Source: Termitomyces sp. T153
Lineage: Eukaryota > Basidiomycota > Agaricomycetes > Agaricales > Lyophyllaceae
Reading direction: 5' to 3'
NCBI GenBank assembly: GCA_018296165.2
Contig: JACKQL020000031.1
Span: 186,001-250,000 of the forward strand
DNA length: 64,000 nucleotides
A program made the translations under genes and the position numbers. The notes beneath the pieces were generated by a model that made no database searches, had not been told where the DNA came from, and saw only the letters and a list, made by a program, of their open reading frames with translations. Shown in pieces: positions 36,370 to 48,396 of the stretch; positions within the stretch are counted from its first letter, which is position 1, and every line of letters starts with the position of its first letter.

Positions 36370-37969
36370 TGTAAGGGGATGACCCCTTTATGGGTAACTC
36401 TATTTGGCCTTAGTCACAGGTATAGCATCATCTCTGGCATATCTGACTGACTGGCTGCCAAGCCCCTGCACCCTCTAAACAGTATTAGTCAGCCCTTTGT
36501 AGTCATTGGACTCTATTTCTCCTTTCAACGTATTGATAGTCATTACTGCTTAGCATACCCCGGCCTAGCATTAGTCATAGCCTAGCCACAGATGTAGTAT
36601 ATAAGCTGGTTGCAAGGATAGAATATCCTTTGACTAATCAATAACAGCATTTCCCAGTGTCAGGTTCCGCTGACCTCGGGGGCTCAGCTGCACTGGGCAA
36701 GTCCTTACTAGGCGGGCGTGATTCCCCTGCATTGGTAACCGAACACTCGAAGACGTTCCGGGCACTGATGGCTTGTGCGGATAGTTGGTGGGATGTGATC
36801 CAGACGGATCCGGGGAGGTCCGGAGAAGTCAGGTTGCGAGGAAACGAGACGGTCTTGGCGGGGTTCAAGCAGAAGACCGTATGGGAGATTTGCGGAAGCA
36901 AAGGAGTAGGTGGCTGTGTGATCAATGGGAACGGAGCCAGGGTTTGATGGGAGATCATCTGGAGCTGATGGGGTCCGGAACCGAGCAAAGAGCGAGGTTC
37001 GGACCTGGTGAAGGAGTGTCGGGGTTCGTAATTGTAATCACAGAGTTTGTGAGGTCGTTTAGGTTGATGAAGACTTGGGCACAATGGCCAGACGGAGTCA
37101 CCGAGACAGCGTCGGACAAAATGGAATGGGGTTGATATGGAACAAGAGTAGATTCGAGTGGAGATATGAAACAATAATGAGAACGATAACGAAATGGAGA
37201 CAAGACAAGACCGGGAGACTGAGATAAGACCGGGAGACTGAGAGTAAGGAGAACGAGACACGAAACACGAAAAGGAAACAATCAGACCATAGGTAACGTT
37301 AAGCAATATCAAGACTAGAGTACAAAGAGCTACTCGACGGCTTATATACTGACTACCGGAGAACTTTGGGGTACGTTGGCTGCGGCGGCGGGGCTTGGTG
37401 GAGCTCGACGGAGTGGGCGGGTGTCGGTTGCGATCGAGGATCGGGCCACGCTGATACGTTGATGGGATCATTGGGGAACATGGGTCACCCCGAGGTTGTT
37501 GTGATACCCCAGAATAGGTCGGAGGAACCAGGGTGTTGGGTTGATGATGGGTGGCAAAGATCGGGAACAGCGGGGGTGGTTCTCGGGGTTCAGGAGATCC
37601 AGGGTAAGTGTCAGTGGCTGCAGGGAAGGCACCGAAGTTGGCCAGGGGGCCGTTGGAGTTAGCCGGGGAGGTGTCGGAGTTAGCCGAAATAGGCGCAGGG
37701 CATGGGCAGAAGTTTGGCGGAGCGTCGGGGGTTTTTTGGGGGTTCATGGGGTTGATGGGCGATGTGCGGGGGTTCAGGGGACAGGTCGTGACACCCAGGT
37801 CTATCCAGTGAATTGACTGTGAGAGCCCCAGTGTCATTACCTTAGCTTAGCTCGCTGTGCTTGCCCCTTGTCTGCCTCTTAGCCACTTCATGCTCCTTTG
37901 ACACTCACTTGTTGCTTGTGCTTGCTTGCTCTAGCCAGATTTATCTGTGGTCATGCTTGTCCTCTCACA
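36370..37969 (+). mobile_element. Solo family B LTR inserted in chromovirus gag (itself interrupted)
   Basis: It starts TGTAAGGGGATGACCCC and ends CCTCTCACA, homologous to the family B LTRs at 14.7-15.9 kb. TATATAAG lies upstream of the inner insertion. The flanks GATTC (36365-36369) and GATCC (37970-37974) are a TSD with one transition. Without the nested family A LTR its length is about 459 bp. No family B internal sequence is present. Confidence 0.88.
36658..37793 (-). mobile_element. Solo family A LTR nested within the family B LTR
   Basis: 1136 bp in reverse orientation, from TGTCAGGTTCCGC to GGTCGTGACA on the plus strand. It has a perfect TSD, CCCAG, at 36653-36657 and 37794-37798. The 399-codon frame on the minus strand is only the LTR read through and is not a gene. 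This is the youngest of three nested insertions. Confidence 0.92.
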
Positions 37970-38837
37970 GATCCCCAGCAGCAGGGGGCATGCTGCAGAG
38001 ATAGCCAGAGTAAAGGCCAGCATTGGATGGGCAGGTGCAGGGTGGTGGAGATTGCTGGTTGGAGCTGGATGCAGTGCAGAATGGGGGCAATGGACCTCCC
38101 TCTGGATCTCCATGAGTTGCCATTGGTCCCAGGCCACCTCATACCACAATGCAATCTTTTCATCATTGGGGCAACCCTCTGCTAGATTGTCAATGTGTTC
38201 CACCAGTACAGGGTGCAAGCCATCCCAGAAAGTAAGGCATAGTTGGAGGCCATTGGGGTAAGCAGCCTGCTCCACCAGAGCCTGGAACAAGTCAATGTAC
38301 TCATCCAGTGTACACTTCCCTTGTCTATACTGCTCCCTATCACATAGCATCAAGGCTGCAGTCTTGGTAGGGTCTAATGGAAAAAAACTCTGCACAGAAG
38401 TCCTTCTCAAAGGTGGCCCAGTCCAGAAAGCTTCCAACACCTCTGGAGTGGTGGAAGACTTGCAGCATGTAAGTAGAGGCACATCTGGTCTTTATGTATG
38501 ACAGCACCCAGGCTATTTTCAACATGTCAGAGTCAAAGGTGTCCCTGCTGAGGTGGATATAGGTGAGGCAGGATTGCAGGAATTGCTCTCTGCCAGAGCA
38601 GGCACCATCATACATGTCTGGTAGTGTGGAACATGGAATCCATGGCTGTAAGGTCACTGGAGCTGCAGAGGTGGGTGCAGATGCAGTCAGGGCTAGTTCT
38701 GCAGCTGCAGGAGGGGCAGAGTTAGGGGGTAGGCATTCAAGCAGCACCTGGAGAGACTGGGAGATAAGATCAGTTGTTTGATGGAGGGTAGAGAGTTTGA
38801 TAGTATGGTGGGTGAGAGATGACTGTGTTAATTGCAC
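37970..38837 (-). pseudogene. Chromovirus gag, N-terminal and capsid part
   Basis: The retrotransposon gag domain is recognisable: FLQSCLTYIHLSRDTFDSDM, KIAWVLSYIKTRCASTYML, WATFEKDFCAEFFSI, then RQGKCTLDEYIDLFQALVEQ and AAYPNGLQLCLTFWDGLHP. This is the capsid-like fold of Ty3/gypsy gag. A frame change near 38340-38480 separates two overlapping frames. Confidence 0.82.
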
Positions 38838-39146
38838 CTGGGTTTCTAGGTGAAGCAGGCACAGGATTGCAGAAATTGCTCCTCACCAGAGCAGGCACCA
38901 TCATACACATCTAGTAGTGTGGGACATGGAATCCATGGCCATAAGGTCACTGGAGCTGTAGAGATGGGTACAGATGCAGTTGGGGCTAGTTCCATGGCTG
39001 CAGGAGGGGCAGAGTTAGGGAGTAGGCATTTGAGCAGCACTTGGAGGGACTAGGAGATAAGATCAGTTGTTTGACAGAGGGTAGAGAGTTCAGTAGTATG
39101 GTGGGTGAGAGATGATTGTGTTAATTGCACCTGGGTTTCTAGGTGA
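38570..39146 (-). repeat. Tandem duplication of the gag 5' region
   Basis: Two direct copies of about 285-290 bp (about 38570-38851 and 38862-39146) both encode NSAPPAA..ELA.TAS and PWIPC.TL..DGACSG-EQFL. The outer copy ends soon after and is noncoding. The copies differ by scattered substitutions. Confidence 0.8.
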
Positions 39147-39326
39147 AGCAGGCAAGTCCAGGCTTTGTCCTGTGGGGCCAGGGCCTCCAAGGGTGTGTCT
39201 GGGTTGGCAAGCTGAGACATAGAACTCTACAGTGTTTAGTCCTGGTGGGGAAGCAACAGGTAGCAGCTCAGAGGTTTCTTGCAGCTATGAGGGGCTTCCA
39301 GACCAGTTTTAGGAGACTTGTTCTGC

Positions 39327-39693
39327 TGTAAGGGCAACCTCCAGAGTGGCAGATTGGAGTCACAGCTAGCAGAGGGGAATCCACAGTATATTAGTGGAGT
39401 AGACAATGATACAATCAGTAACTAATCACCTAGCAGAGGGGAATCCAAAGAGAACAAGTCTGAGGATCCCTGCTGCTCAGTGCAGTGCATCAGCAGGTGG
39501 CAGAGGCATGGGAACTACTGTACAGATGACCAGAGCTACTCCTAACCCTAGGGCAATGATCACTGAGGTAATATGGAGAACTCTGCAGTTCTCCGGAGAT
39601 CTCCAGGGTTCCAGAAAGAGCCCCAGAGATGTTGAACAAGCTGCAGAGGTGCTGGAACAAGTTGTGGAGGTCAGAAATGGAAGTCCCCTGACA
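39327..39693 (-). repeat. Chromovirus 5' LTR
   Basis: 367 bp, TG..CA ends, colinear with 31661-32027. Confidence 0.88.
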
Positions 39694-40984
39694 GGATGCA
39701 TATGTCTGAGAATTTAATCCTTGCAGTTTTTGTTGACTTGGTACATCCCCCTTTAGGTTTCTCAATAATGATGTCCCAGCTGCCTTTTGACTCTTCCAAT
39801 ATTTATTATTGCACTTCTCTATGTGGCTCTCCCAATGGCTGATGTTACAAAGTTCTTCATTTGAATGAACTTAAGGCAAGCAGAATGCTGCAATCAAAAT
39901 GATTCATTGTCATCAAATACTGCCTTGTAATCTAACTCAAAATACACAAAGGTAATTAATCCCTTCCATCATATTGTGGATATGTAATAGACTTTGCACC
40001 ATCAAACCATGCTTGTTCAAATGCTTCTAGGAGGGATGTAAGGAGGCTCTGGCTGGGCATTCACTGTGTTGGCTGTGAGGTAAGAAACCCAAATTCTGCC
40101 TGAGGTGCCTCATTACTGAACTGCAGCAGAGGCTTTGTGAGGATAATATCTGTTTGAAGATAAGAATGGAGGGTCATCTGAATGAGTGTTGTTATCATGG
40201 TATTAGAAGGAGGAATATGAGCAAGATATCCTGAAGCAATGTTTTTGAGCAATGCCTGTTTTTCTAGAAGGACCATTAGATGACATTGTCACAGAGACAG
40301 ATTGTAGAAGAGATGTATCCATTCAGAGAACATGGCTTGTTCTAGGAGTTTATCATGTATGAAAATCCAAGTCGCTATACCTGGTTTTCAGAGCAAAATG
40401 TCCATTTTTTGGAACATCATTTTGCCAAAATTTTCTCCAACCTGTCCATTTTTGTGAATGGCCTATAGCTGTATTTTCAGATAAGGCATTAGCTAATAGA
40501 TCTTGTGCACTGGTGAAAATAAATGAGAAGGAGGGAGTATGTGAATATTTTTTGCAGAGCACCATGGCAAGAACTGTGGTGACTCAGTACACAAAGGGCA
40601 GTTCCAAGAGATAGGTGTTGATACAGACAAAGACAATGATGGGGAGATATCATGGGTGATGCTTGAGTTAGATGGATTAGTTGAGTACAAGATTTCATGG
40701 GAAGATTGATAGGACTGGGCACAGAAATGCATGAAAGATCAGTCAGTACCCACAGCTTGCTTGTGAGCCAAAGGCAATATTGTATCACTCATCATGAAGT
40801 TCAGTCATGAGATCCTTGAGCAAACCAAAGTCATGAGGCAAAAGTATGAATAATGCTGAGGGGTGTTCACCACCTGACCCAGATATGAAATGGGATGTTA
40901 GATGCTTTTGGCTTTCATCAATGTTTGACAGATCCCTTAGAGCCTATTTGGAAAGATTTGCTGAGATGAAACAGCCAGGTTAAC
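39694..40984. other. AT-rich repeat-like DNA without a recognised gene
   Basis: Short minus-strand frames (for example 40061-40276 and 40489-40788) have no recognisable motifs. Near 40875 a TGACCCAGATATGAAA sequence matches the terminus of the inverted-repeat element at 62.6 kb. Confidence 0.45.
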
Positions 40985-41502
40985 TGTCAGGGGACTACCC
41001 CTTTCCAGGCAATCCTAGCCATTCCCTGGTGATCCCAGCTGCTGCCAGATTGTTCCAAGTCAATCCCAGGCCACAGTCCCAGCTGTTCCCAGCTGCTCCC
41101 AGTCCATCCCTACCCTACACCTTTTCATCTCCCCCCACCTCTCTTAATTTATTCTTACTCCTCTGCTACAAAGCCCTCATGCCTGACCCTCAGCTTCCCA
41201 ACCTTGCTCCTGCCCAGTACATAACTCAGACTTCCAGAGGTTTGGCCATTTTTAGACATGTCACATTCCCTATATTCTGGATATGGTATGAGCATGGCTG
41301 CAGTGCACTGTACAGTTGGTTCCCATGCTTCTAAAGCTTCTGAAGCATCACACTGGCATAGGGAATCCCCAGACTTGTTCCCTTTGGATCTTCTTCTGCC
41401 AGGTGTGTAGTTATGCTTGTAGACACTGTACAGTACTGAATATACCTTGCTCTCTTTTCCAGTTGTGTGATTGAGCCACAGTCTCTGGAGGTCACCCTTA
41501 CA
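40985..41502 (+). mobile_element. Solo LTR with TSD TTAAC
   Basis: 518 bp from TGTCAGGGGACTACCCC to GTCACCCTTACA, with a perfect TSD, TTAAC, at 40980-40984 and 41503-41507. Its start matches the chromovirus LTR start, and both end CCTTACA, but the body is different, so it is a related but distinct family. Confidence 0.88.
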
Positions 41503-43393
41503 TTAACATTGTCACTCTAGCCCAGTGACCCACTCATGCTATATCAATGTCATAACTAGTCACTGATTTCTAATGATGGAGCACAAATGAGGACAACAAG
41601 TAACTCAGCAAGACTATGAGCAAAACAATAGAATTGATTAGATAAGTTCCCTAATCAGTATTACAACAGTGTGACAATGAATCTTGACCCAATGCTAATC
41701 ACACTGGATCCTGAACAGTTTGTTTTGCCTGGGCTATTAATTAGTACATGCACCATAGCTCAACCTCGACCCACCATATCCATAAGCCTAACTGAGTCCC
41801 AGATATGCCCTTGGAAAATTAAAACCCTACATCTCTACTGTACAAAGTGTGTTTATGTCAACTTTCATATTTTTTCTCATGATGCCACAGCCATCCCAAT
41901 GAGAGGTCATTTTTGATGTCAAATGCTGCAGGCTGAGGGATCAATGAGATAATATGTATAGCATTCAAAATATTTGAGCAGCACATGTTGAGGACCAGTT
42001 TGATTTGAGCCTAAGAAATTGAGAGTGAACAGTGGTGGTGGTGGCAGCAGTATTTGCAGGTCAGTTATGGCAAGATTATATGCGTATCTCAAGTGAAGTG
42101 AGTTCAGAGGGCTGAAGAATTGAAATTTCTGAATTTTGAGAAGAGCATTATGGTTAGAAGAGGAATGCAAGAGCTGAGTTGGGTATATGTGCATTGTTCT
42201 TGGACTGATTGTTGTTTGGAGTCAAAAGGAGTAAGTGCAATAGGCAGAACATTAGCAGGGAGACATATTTTTGTCTTCAGAAGATCCTTTATGACAAGAG
42301 TATTTAGATGTTGAGGCACAAGGCATGGCGGTGGTGGTAGTGGGTTCTGTGAGTCACACATGTCACCCTTCCAAAACAAGCAATTTCAAGTTACCCAACT
42401 TTTAATAATTGTGTTCATAGTACTAAGGTAAGCCAAATACAATAATGTTAGATTAAGATTCCTCTTATTCTATCTTTGCACTGTATCCAACCCTTTTTAC
42501 TACAGACCTGCCCTGGCTCTTCCCTCCCCACCTTGTACTTGAGCCTCATCAAACATCAAGTTCCATAATAATCCTGACTTGTATCTTCTCCAGCAAATGG
42601 TGTTGCCTTGCAAAACTGGGAGGCCAATTTGAGTATGAACTGTGGTACAATGAGTTGTTGAAATATATTTCTACTAACCGGTCTGAAATTTGAATTGTAT
42701 TTAACCATTATATCTGACTTTCAAAATACATTGCTATCTATTATCTTAGCTTCATGTTTTCATCAACCAACAGATCCCAAACTGCATATATTTGGTCACA
42801 TATTAAAAGTAACTTTTTGCTGATGTCATGAGTACCTATATCTGCTCAATTAATCTAAGTGACATTTTGCTGATGACAGTCGTAGAAATATCTGACAATG
42901 TCATCTTCCAGTATCATATATAGAAGTTGCTAAAAGACAGCCTCAAGAAAAAAAATCATGCCTGCTAAGGCAGAGGTCTGAGACAGACCTGACATCCATG
43001 ACAACCGAGAAATGGTATCTCGACAATATTGAGCATTAAATCACATCATGAACCTAGTGTAACCGTAAGACCTATTGTAACGGTATGCATATCATGATCA
43101 ATAACGAGCACGTAGAACACAAATAACTGAGGGAACCCTTTCAGAATCGAAGTTACATTTGGCATGAAAATAGTTGAACGTCGAGAGCACTATGGCCGCT
43201 CGTTTCACTATAATTCGACTGAGTAGAGGTCGGCACAAATGATGCTGCAAACATAATGACTTTTGTGGTTATCGCAGTCAAAAATAGAAATTCGGAAGGC
43301 AACCTAATAGATACATGATGTGTCTGTCTGTCGATGTACCAATATCCTCGATGTCATCTATGATTTATCAACCTATCCAGAGCTATCTATGAC
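41503..43393. other. AT-rich repeat-derived DNA
   Basis: No gene recognised. The stretch 41825-41920 resembles 62680-62770 inside the candidate inverted-repeat element. A minus-strand frame at 42104-42379 is protein-like but unassigned. The last few hundred bases are probably the LHS1 3' flank. Confidence 0.45.
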
Positions 43394-46300
43394 CTATAGC
43401 TCATCATGTTTCGGCACAGCTAATGGTTCCTGAGCTTCCTCCTGTCCCAATGGAGGGGTCTGCGGCGGAAGATCTTCTGAAAGCGTATCTTCTGTACTCT
43501 TCTCTTCTACATTTTCCTCCACTTGCGCTGTCGGTTCTGGAGTAACAGAACTTGTAGCCTTTGGCTTCCTGATCTTAGGCACCTTGCGTTTGTACAGCTT
43601 CATCAGGGCTGTCTCCAGCACCTTGGCTCGAGCTTTCATCTCGGTGGTCTCAATGACTGGATCCTCGCTTGGCTGAACAGATTTCTGCTTTTCGACCCAG
43701 GTCGAAAGCCATGTTTCGTGCTCCTTCAGTGTCTTCTCAAGAGAGTCGAGTTCGTCCTTCGTCCATTTTGATGGGAGGTCGGCTTCGAGCTCAGCAGTCA
43801 AGTTCTGCCTCGCCTCCGTAAGGAATAGACGAGTGCTCCAATTCCACATTTGACTGTTATTGAGAGCCTGAGGGAAGGCTTCAATTTCCTTGTAACGATG
43901 GATAATCGGTCTTTCCAAAGCTCTGGAAACAAGCTAGTTCAGAGATATTCCTCCTAGTTATAAAAGGAAACTCGCTCAAGTGAAATACGTTTATCAAGCA
44001 GCTGTGATGTTTCCGCGACATCGCCATGTTCGTGAAGCCAAGTGAAGGATGCCTCGAGCTTCTCCAAGATCTCCTTGCGTTCAGATACCTTAGAGCACTT
44101 CTTGAAAGGAGTATCCCGATTTTCCTCGTCAAGGAGGTCGCGCAAGCGATAGAGATAACCCTCAAGAGTATTGCGGGCTTCATCTTTCCTGGTTTTGGCA
44201 GCCTCGTCTTGGTCAATGGCACGCAGTCTAGAGTGACGATCTATAGGCAGCAAACGTGACGGATATTTCAGCACTTACCTCGATCTTGCTTCTTTCTTCT
44301 CATCGATGGTCATGGGAGGGATGACTGGGAAAGTAGTGACAATCTTCAACTTAACTGTATCCTCCTTGGAAATTTTCTCTGTTTTCGTTTCACTATCGTT
44401 GGCCGACGGTGTAGGGGTAGCAGAAGTTGAAGAAGTTGAAGAAGTTGATTCTGAAGAGGTCTGCGTATCAGTCTCCCGAGGAGGTACATTCTCGGTCGAA
44501 GTTTCGGACTGCTCTACGGAACTTCCGCCACCGAAAAGTCCTTTCAGCTTTCCTATGAATCCAAATTAGTATGAGGCAGTCGGAAAAGTGCTAAAATATC
44601 AACCTGTCAAACTATCATCCTTAATTTCGCCATACGCAACTGCCTCAGAGACCGAAACAAATCCAGAATCAGACAACATCAGGGTTGCCTTCACAACTGG
44701 ATCGACTGCTCCGCGTTCCGTAAGATTTCCAAGGGCTTCGCTGACTCCGACAATTTGAGACTCGAACATGCGCTGGGGATATCCTCTGGATGACATATTA
44801 GTCCGATATTGTAGCTCAAAGAAAAAGTTGATGACTCACGGAACAACGGGCTGCTTGTAATCAAAGTAAAGCGAGAAGTCTTCCTTGCGTTTGAAAGTCA
44901 AAGTTTTTCTTGTGCCAACTTTGGAGCCAGCCGGGAAGATGAGAGTGCTAATGCTCCTGGGACGACTGAATGATGTCGTGGGAGCAGCAAAGTAGCTAAC
45001 TTCAACGTCATAAAGGCTCATGTCAGTCACTTTGATATTCTTGGTCTTAAATTGGCGGCTGAGGCTAGCCCCGTAGAATGCAGCACCTGCGAGAGTAAGA
45101 GAGAATCTTAAACATGAAAAATCAAATCATACCAAGAACAGGAGATTCATCTGCATTGACGTTCAGCGCAATCTTCTCCCTGAATAATACATATTTAAGC
45201 ACGGGGAACGTCGGGTACTTGGTGGACTCACGCTCCGACGGCTGCCTTGACGACCTCTTGAAGCATAGGCATACGAGTTGTACCGCCTACGAGGAGCACA
45301 GAGGTTATTTTGTCCTATGAAGGAGTGAATGAAGATAAAAAATTACGAAAGAAGTAATCGTACCAGGGAAAGCTTCGATGCGTGCAGTGCATCAAAAATG
45401 GGTTGGACAAATTTGACCTTCAGGTCATCACAGGCCTTCTCAAAGTCAGCCCTCAAGACTTTAGTACGGAAATCGATATCCCAAGCTAAGCTTTCAACCT
45501 AGAAAATACAATTCAGGGACCCCTAGACTTTGTTTAGAGAAAGGATGACTCACTGCTGAGTTAGCCTCGGTATTGGCACTGAGGATAGCTTTAACACGCC
45601 CAGCCTCTTTCCATAATTTCGCCATACCCTTCTTATCTTCACGGACGTCCTTTTTGTGCTTGGTGTTGAATGTTTCGATGAGCATCTCACGCAGGCGTTT
45701 GTCTAGCTCGATACCACCGGTGTTACGATCGTATCCAATTCCAGCGACAGTTATGTGCGTTCCAGCTGAGGCACTCTTGGGATCTACAGGAGCGAACTGC
45801 ACAATTGTGGCCACTATAGATGATGCACCGGCGTCGTAAATGATGTGGTATTCAGGGACGCTGAATGTACGAGTCATGGCATAGTTGACTGCGACGGCAG
45901 TTCCATCGTTAACCAGTGCAAGAGTGCGCAGTCCCGCAATCTCGATGGCGTCCACGACCGCGTCACGTTCCATTTGAGAGTAATAAGGGGGAACCGTGAT
46001 CACAACATCCCGCACCTTCTCATCTGCGACAGCTTCAGCCAGATGCTTGACATACGCGAATTGCATCGCTACCAGCTCCTCAACACTCCACTCTGAGCCA
46101 TCACTTCGCTTGACACCAACAGTTTTGCGTGTGGTTTCTATCGCTTCGCTTGGTGAAATCCTGGTGTAATATGAGAGGGTGTCCGAGTCATATGGCGCTC
46201 CTTGAAGAGGTTTTAAAGCTGTGAATACATCTAAGGGGAATCTGCTAGCCTAGAACAACATTAGTGAAGTCCGTTTAACAAGGCGACTCTTGTACCATTG

Positions 46301-46526
46301 CAACCGCGTCAGACCCAAACAGACGATCACCGTTCTTCCATCCTACCGCAGCCTGAATTTTTCTCTTCGAATCCTTGTTAAGTAGAACATCAAATGGCAC
46401 ACCCGGCTTCATCAAAGAGGCCTTGATCCAGTCCGTTCCATAGTCGATCGCAAGGACCGAGGCCAAAGTCGTCTGCGGAACCAAGGCCAAGAGAGAAAGG
46501 AGGGTACAACAACGTATGAATCGCAT
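43394..46526 (-). CDS. LHS1: LHS1, ER lumenal Hsp70-family (Hsp110/GRP170-type) chaperone
   Basis: LHS1 is the nucleotide-exchange partner of BiP/Kar2 in ER protein folding and translocation. The N-terminus is a signal peptide (MRFIRCCTLLSLLALVPQTT). The Hsp70 ATPase domain follows: VLAIDYGTDWIKASLMKPG, VRDVVITVPPYYSQMERDAV, VPEYHIIYDAGASSIVATIV and VLLVGGTTRMPMLQEV. Next come the beta-sandwich region, a long acidic Ser/Thr/Glu insertion (ETSTENVPPRETDTQTSSES) and the extended helical domain typical of large Hsp70s (NNSQMWNWSTRLFLTEAR). The protein ends KHDEL, an ER-retrieval signal. About eight short introns are spliced in frame; for example GTACAAG..TTCTAG joins DAVAM to ASRFPLDV. The gene looks intact. 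Confidence 0.94.
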
Positions 46527-48396
46527 GTCAATTAAATGTATAGATGATTAGAGAGATCGTTGAGTAGCGTCAATCAGCATCTAAGTACGGAGAAGACTCA
46601 AACTAGGTTGAAAAGTCAAAGGCCAAACAGTCTATGTCGTGGCAGACACGTCGAAATTTTGATCACGTGACTGATTATCCCGATAGACGCGTTCTGAGGC
46701 ACGGCGCGACGTTTTCGGGGTTTTCGAGGGTTTACACATAGTTCCGCTCCTGTCAGATGGTCAGCATATCGATTTGCTTCCTAAGTATGTTCTCTGACAG
46801 TTATGTATTCTTTGTTTTGAAGTACTTATAGGTTGAGGAGAATCAAACGTTGGCTCGAGCTCAATGTGACTTGGTGCTGAGTGCTGCTGAGTGGTGTACT
46901 GATGGTTATGCTAGTCAAGGTTGGTAACCATGATGCATGAGCAAGTGGCCACAAAATTCGACGCCATAGGGGGCGAACGCCCGCTTACTCTGCGACACGC
47001 TAAGTATAGAGCAAAGTGGTCCACTCAACAGGTGTTCAGTATCCGTAGAATTTCCATTGATAATAGCTTCAAAGTTTTGCGCGGTGGGTACTTAGACGAC
47101 TCTGATGGAAAGGGGTAAGTAGCCTTGGAAATGTGCCCCGAGTCCTTTCTTTACCGCACTGTGCGCCCTAACTGATTGGAGTGTGTCTTTGCGTGTAAGA
47201 AATTCGGAACACTTCAGCTTATCTACTTACTGTAAAGATCGCGATCCGCTATTTGCCTTTTGACGGTCGGGGAGAGTAGTCCATTATCGTACAAATGGAC
47301 TCACAATGGACCCGGAGAAATTACGGAGAACTGTTCTCGATCGCCGGCCGATCAATGTCCAGCTCAGAGCTTCCTGTGCCAGCTCAGGCAACCTTCTTCA
47401 AATATGTACTCGTATGAACTTTGCGAGATATAGGCATTTGCTGCAGAGCCGCATGTCTGTAGAGGTTTTAGGCCTTAGGGCGCAGACACGTTAATACAAC
47501 GGGTACATACATGGTTACAATCGCGGAGAGTAAAGTACTGAACAAGGGCACTTGGTTTATGTGAGTATCTGCTATCATTACATCACGGTGACCACGGAAC
47601 ACGTGGCGTCCGGCCTGAATTGAGTGTTGAACAGAACGAGGATAAGCACGTTCAACGTTCAATGGTCCCTAATGATTGTACAAGATCATCCGGAGAAGTA
47701 TTTGCGTCTCTCAGTCGGGCTTCACCGGCATGGTGAGATGTATCGTCAGCACGCTGCGGACAGGTTATAAGATGTTGTTCCATAGATACCACTAAATGAT
47801 GCTATTGTCCCGAGAGTTGCTCGGTATGTTTTCCCAGCCTGTGCCCTCCTGTGCCGTTTGAAGCTACTTGGGGTGCTCGAACCTCGCGCGAGTCGGACTT
47901 TGCGACTTTTTCGGGCACCGACGTTCTCGCAACACGTGCAGCGTGAACGAGACGAACGTTGAGAATTAACCGAGCATCCATCGACTCTTCTCATTTCTCA
48001 CAAGGTCCTATCACCCTTCATCACCCTAGTAGTATCGGCAGCCATGCATTCATGACTCATGTCAATAGTGCCGGCTGATTGGCGCCGCACATATAAGAGG
48101 GGCGCAATTCAAATGTACTTCAGAACCCTTGTACTTACTCCCACTGTGTCACCATAAAATTCGCAAGTCCGCTCAAAAGTTCCCATTGCAATTACGGTGC
48201 GCACGGCGAACGAAACCTATTTACAGCTTTCGCTTTCCACGACGGACGGCTGAAGGAGGTCATCTGGAAATCCTTTCGCAGATCTCCATAACCGATTCTC
48301 GGGGGATTAGTGACAATCACTGCTGTTTACCGGGCGACTTTGAGCTATAAGGGCTTACGTCGACGAAAGACTGCTCCAACTTCCCTTCGTAGATGG
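46527..48396. promoter_or_regulatory. Divergent intergenic region between LHS1 and the second RBR gene
   Basis: Both promoters should lie here. A CACGTG palindrome (ATCACGTGACT, near 46660-46675) and a nearby ACACGTCG are about 140-160 bp upstream of the LHS1 start. They might serve stress regulation, but this is only suggestive. Short frames at 46921-47118, 47306-47494 and 47746-47994 have no recognisable features. Confidence 0.35.

Larger units (their letters stand above)
31661..39693 (-). mobile_element. Decayed chromovirus (Ty3/gypsy with chromodomain)
   Basis: LTRs of 367 bp at each end (31661-32027 and 39327-39693) bracket gag, CCHC, protease, reverse transcriptase, RNase H, integrase and chromodomain in Ty3/gypsy order on the minus strand. 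The LTR reads TGTCAGGGGACTTCC..GCCTTACA on that strand. The flanks GTATG (31656-31660) and GGATG (39694-39698) look like a TSD with one substitution. A G-rich polypurine tract (AGAGGGGGGGTGA) abuts the 3' LTR at 32028. Stops in RT and chromodomain and altered catalytic residues show it is dead. Gag is split by a nested insertion. Confidence 0.92.

Noticed and set aside
36638..37837. 399-codon open frame on the minus strand
   Set aside because: It coincides with the solo family A LTR and its flanks; the same sequence is noncoding LTR in three other places.
46655..46680. Unfolded-protein-response element upstream of LHS1
   Set aside because: CACGTG and ACACGTCG are present but too short and common to call as a specific UPR site.
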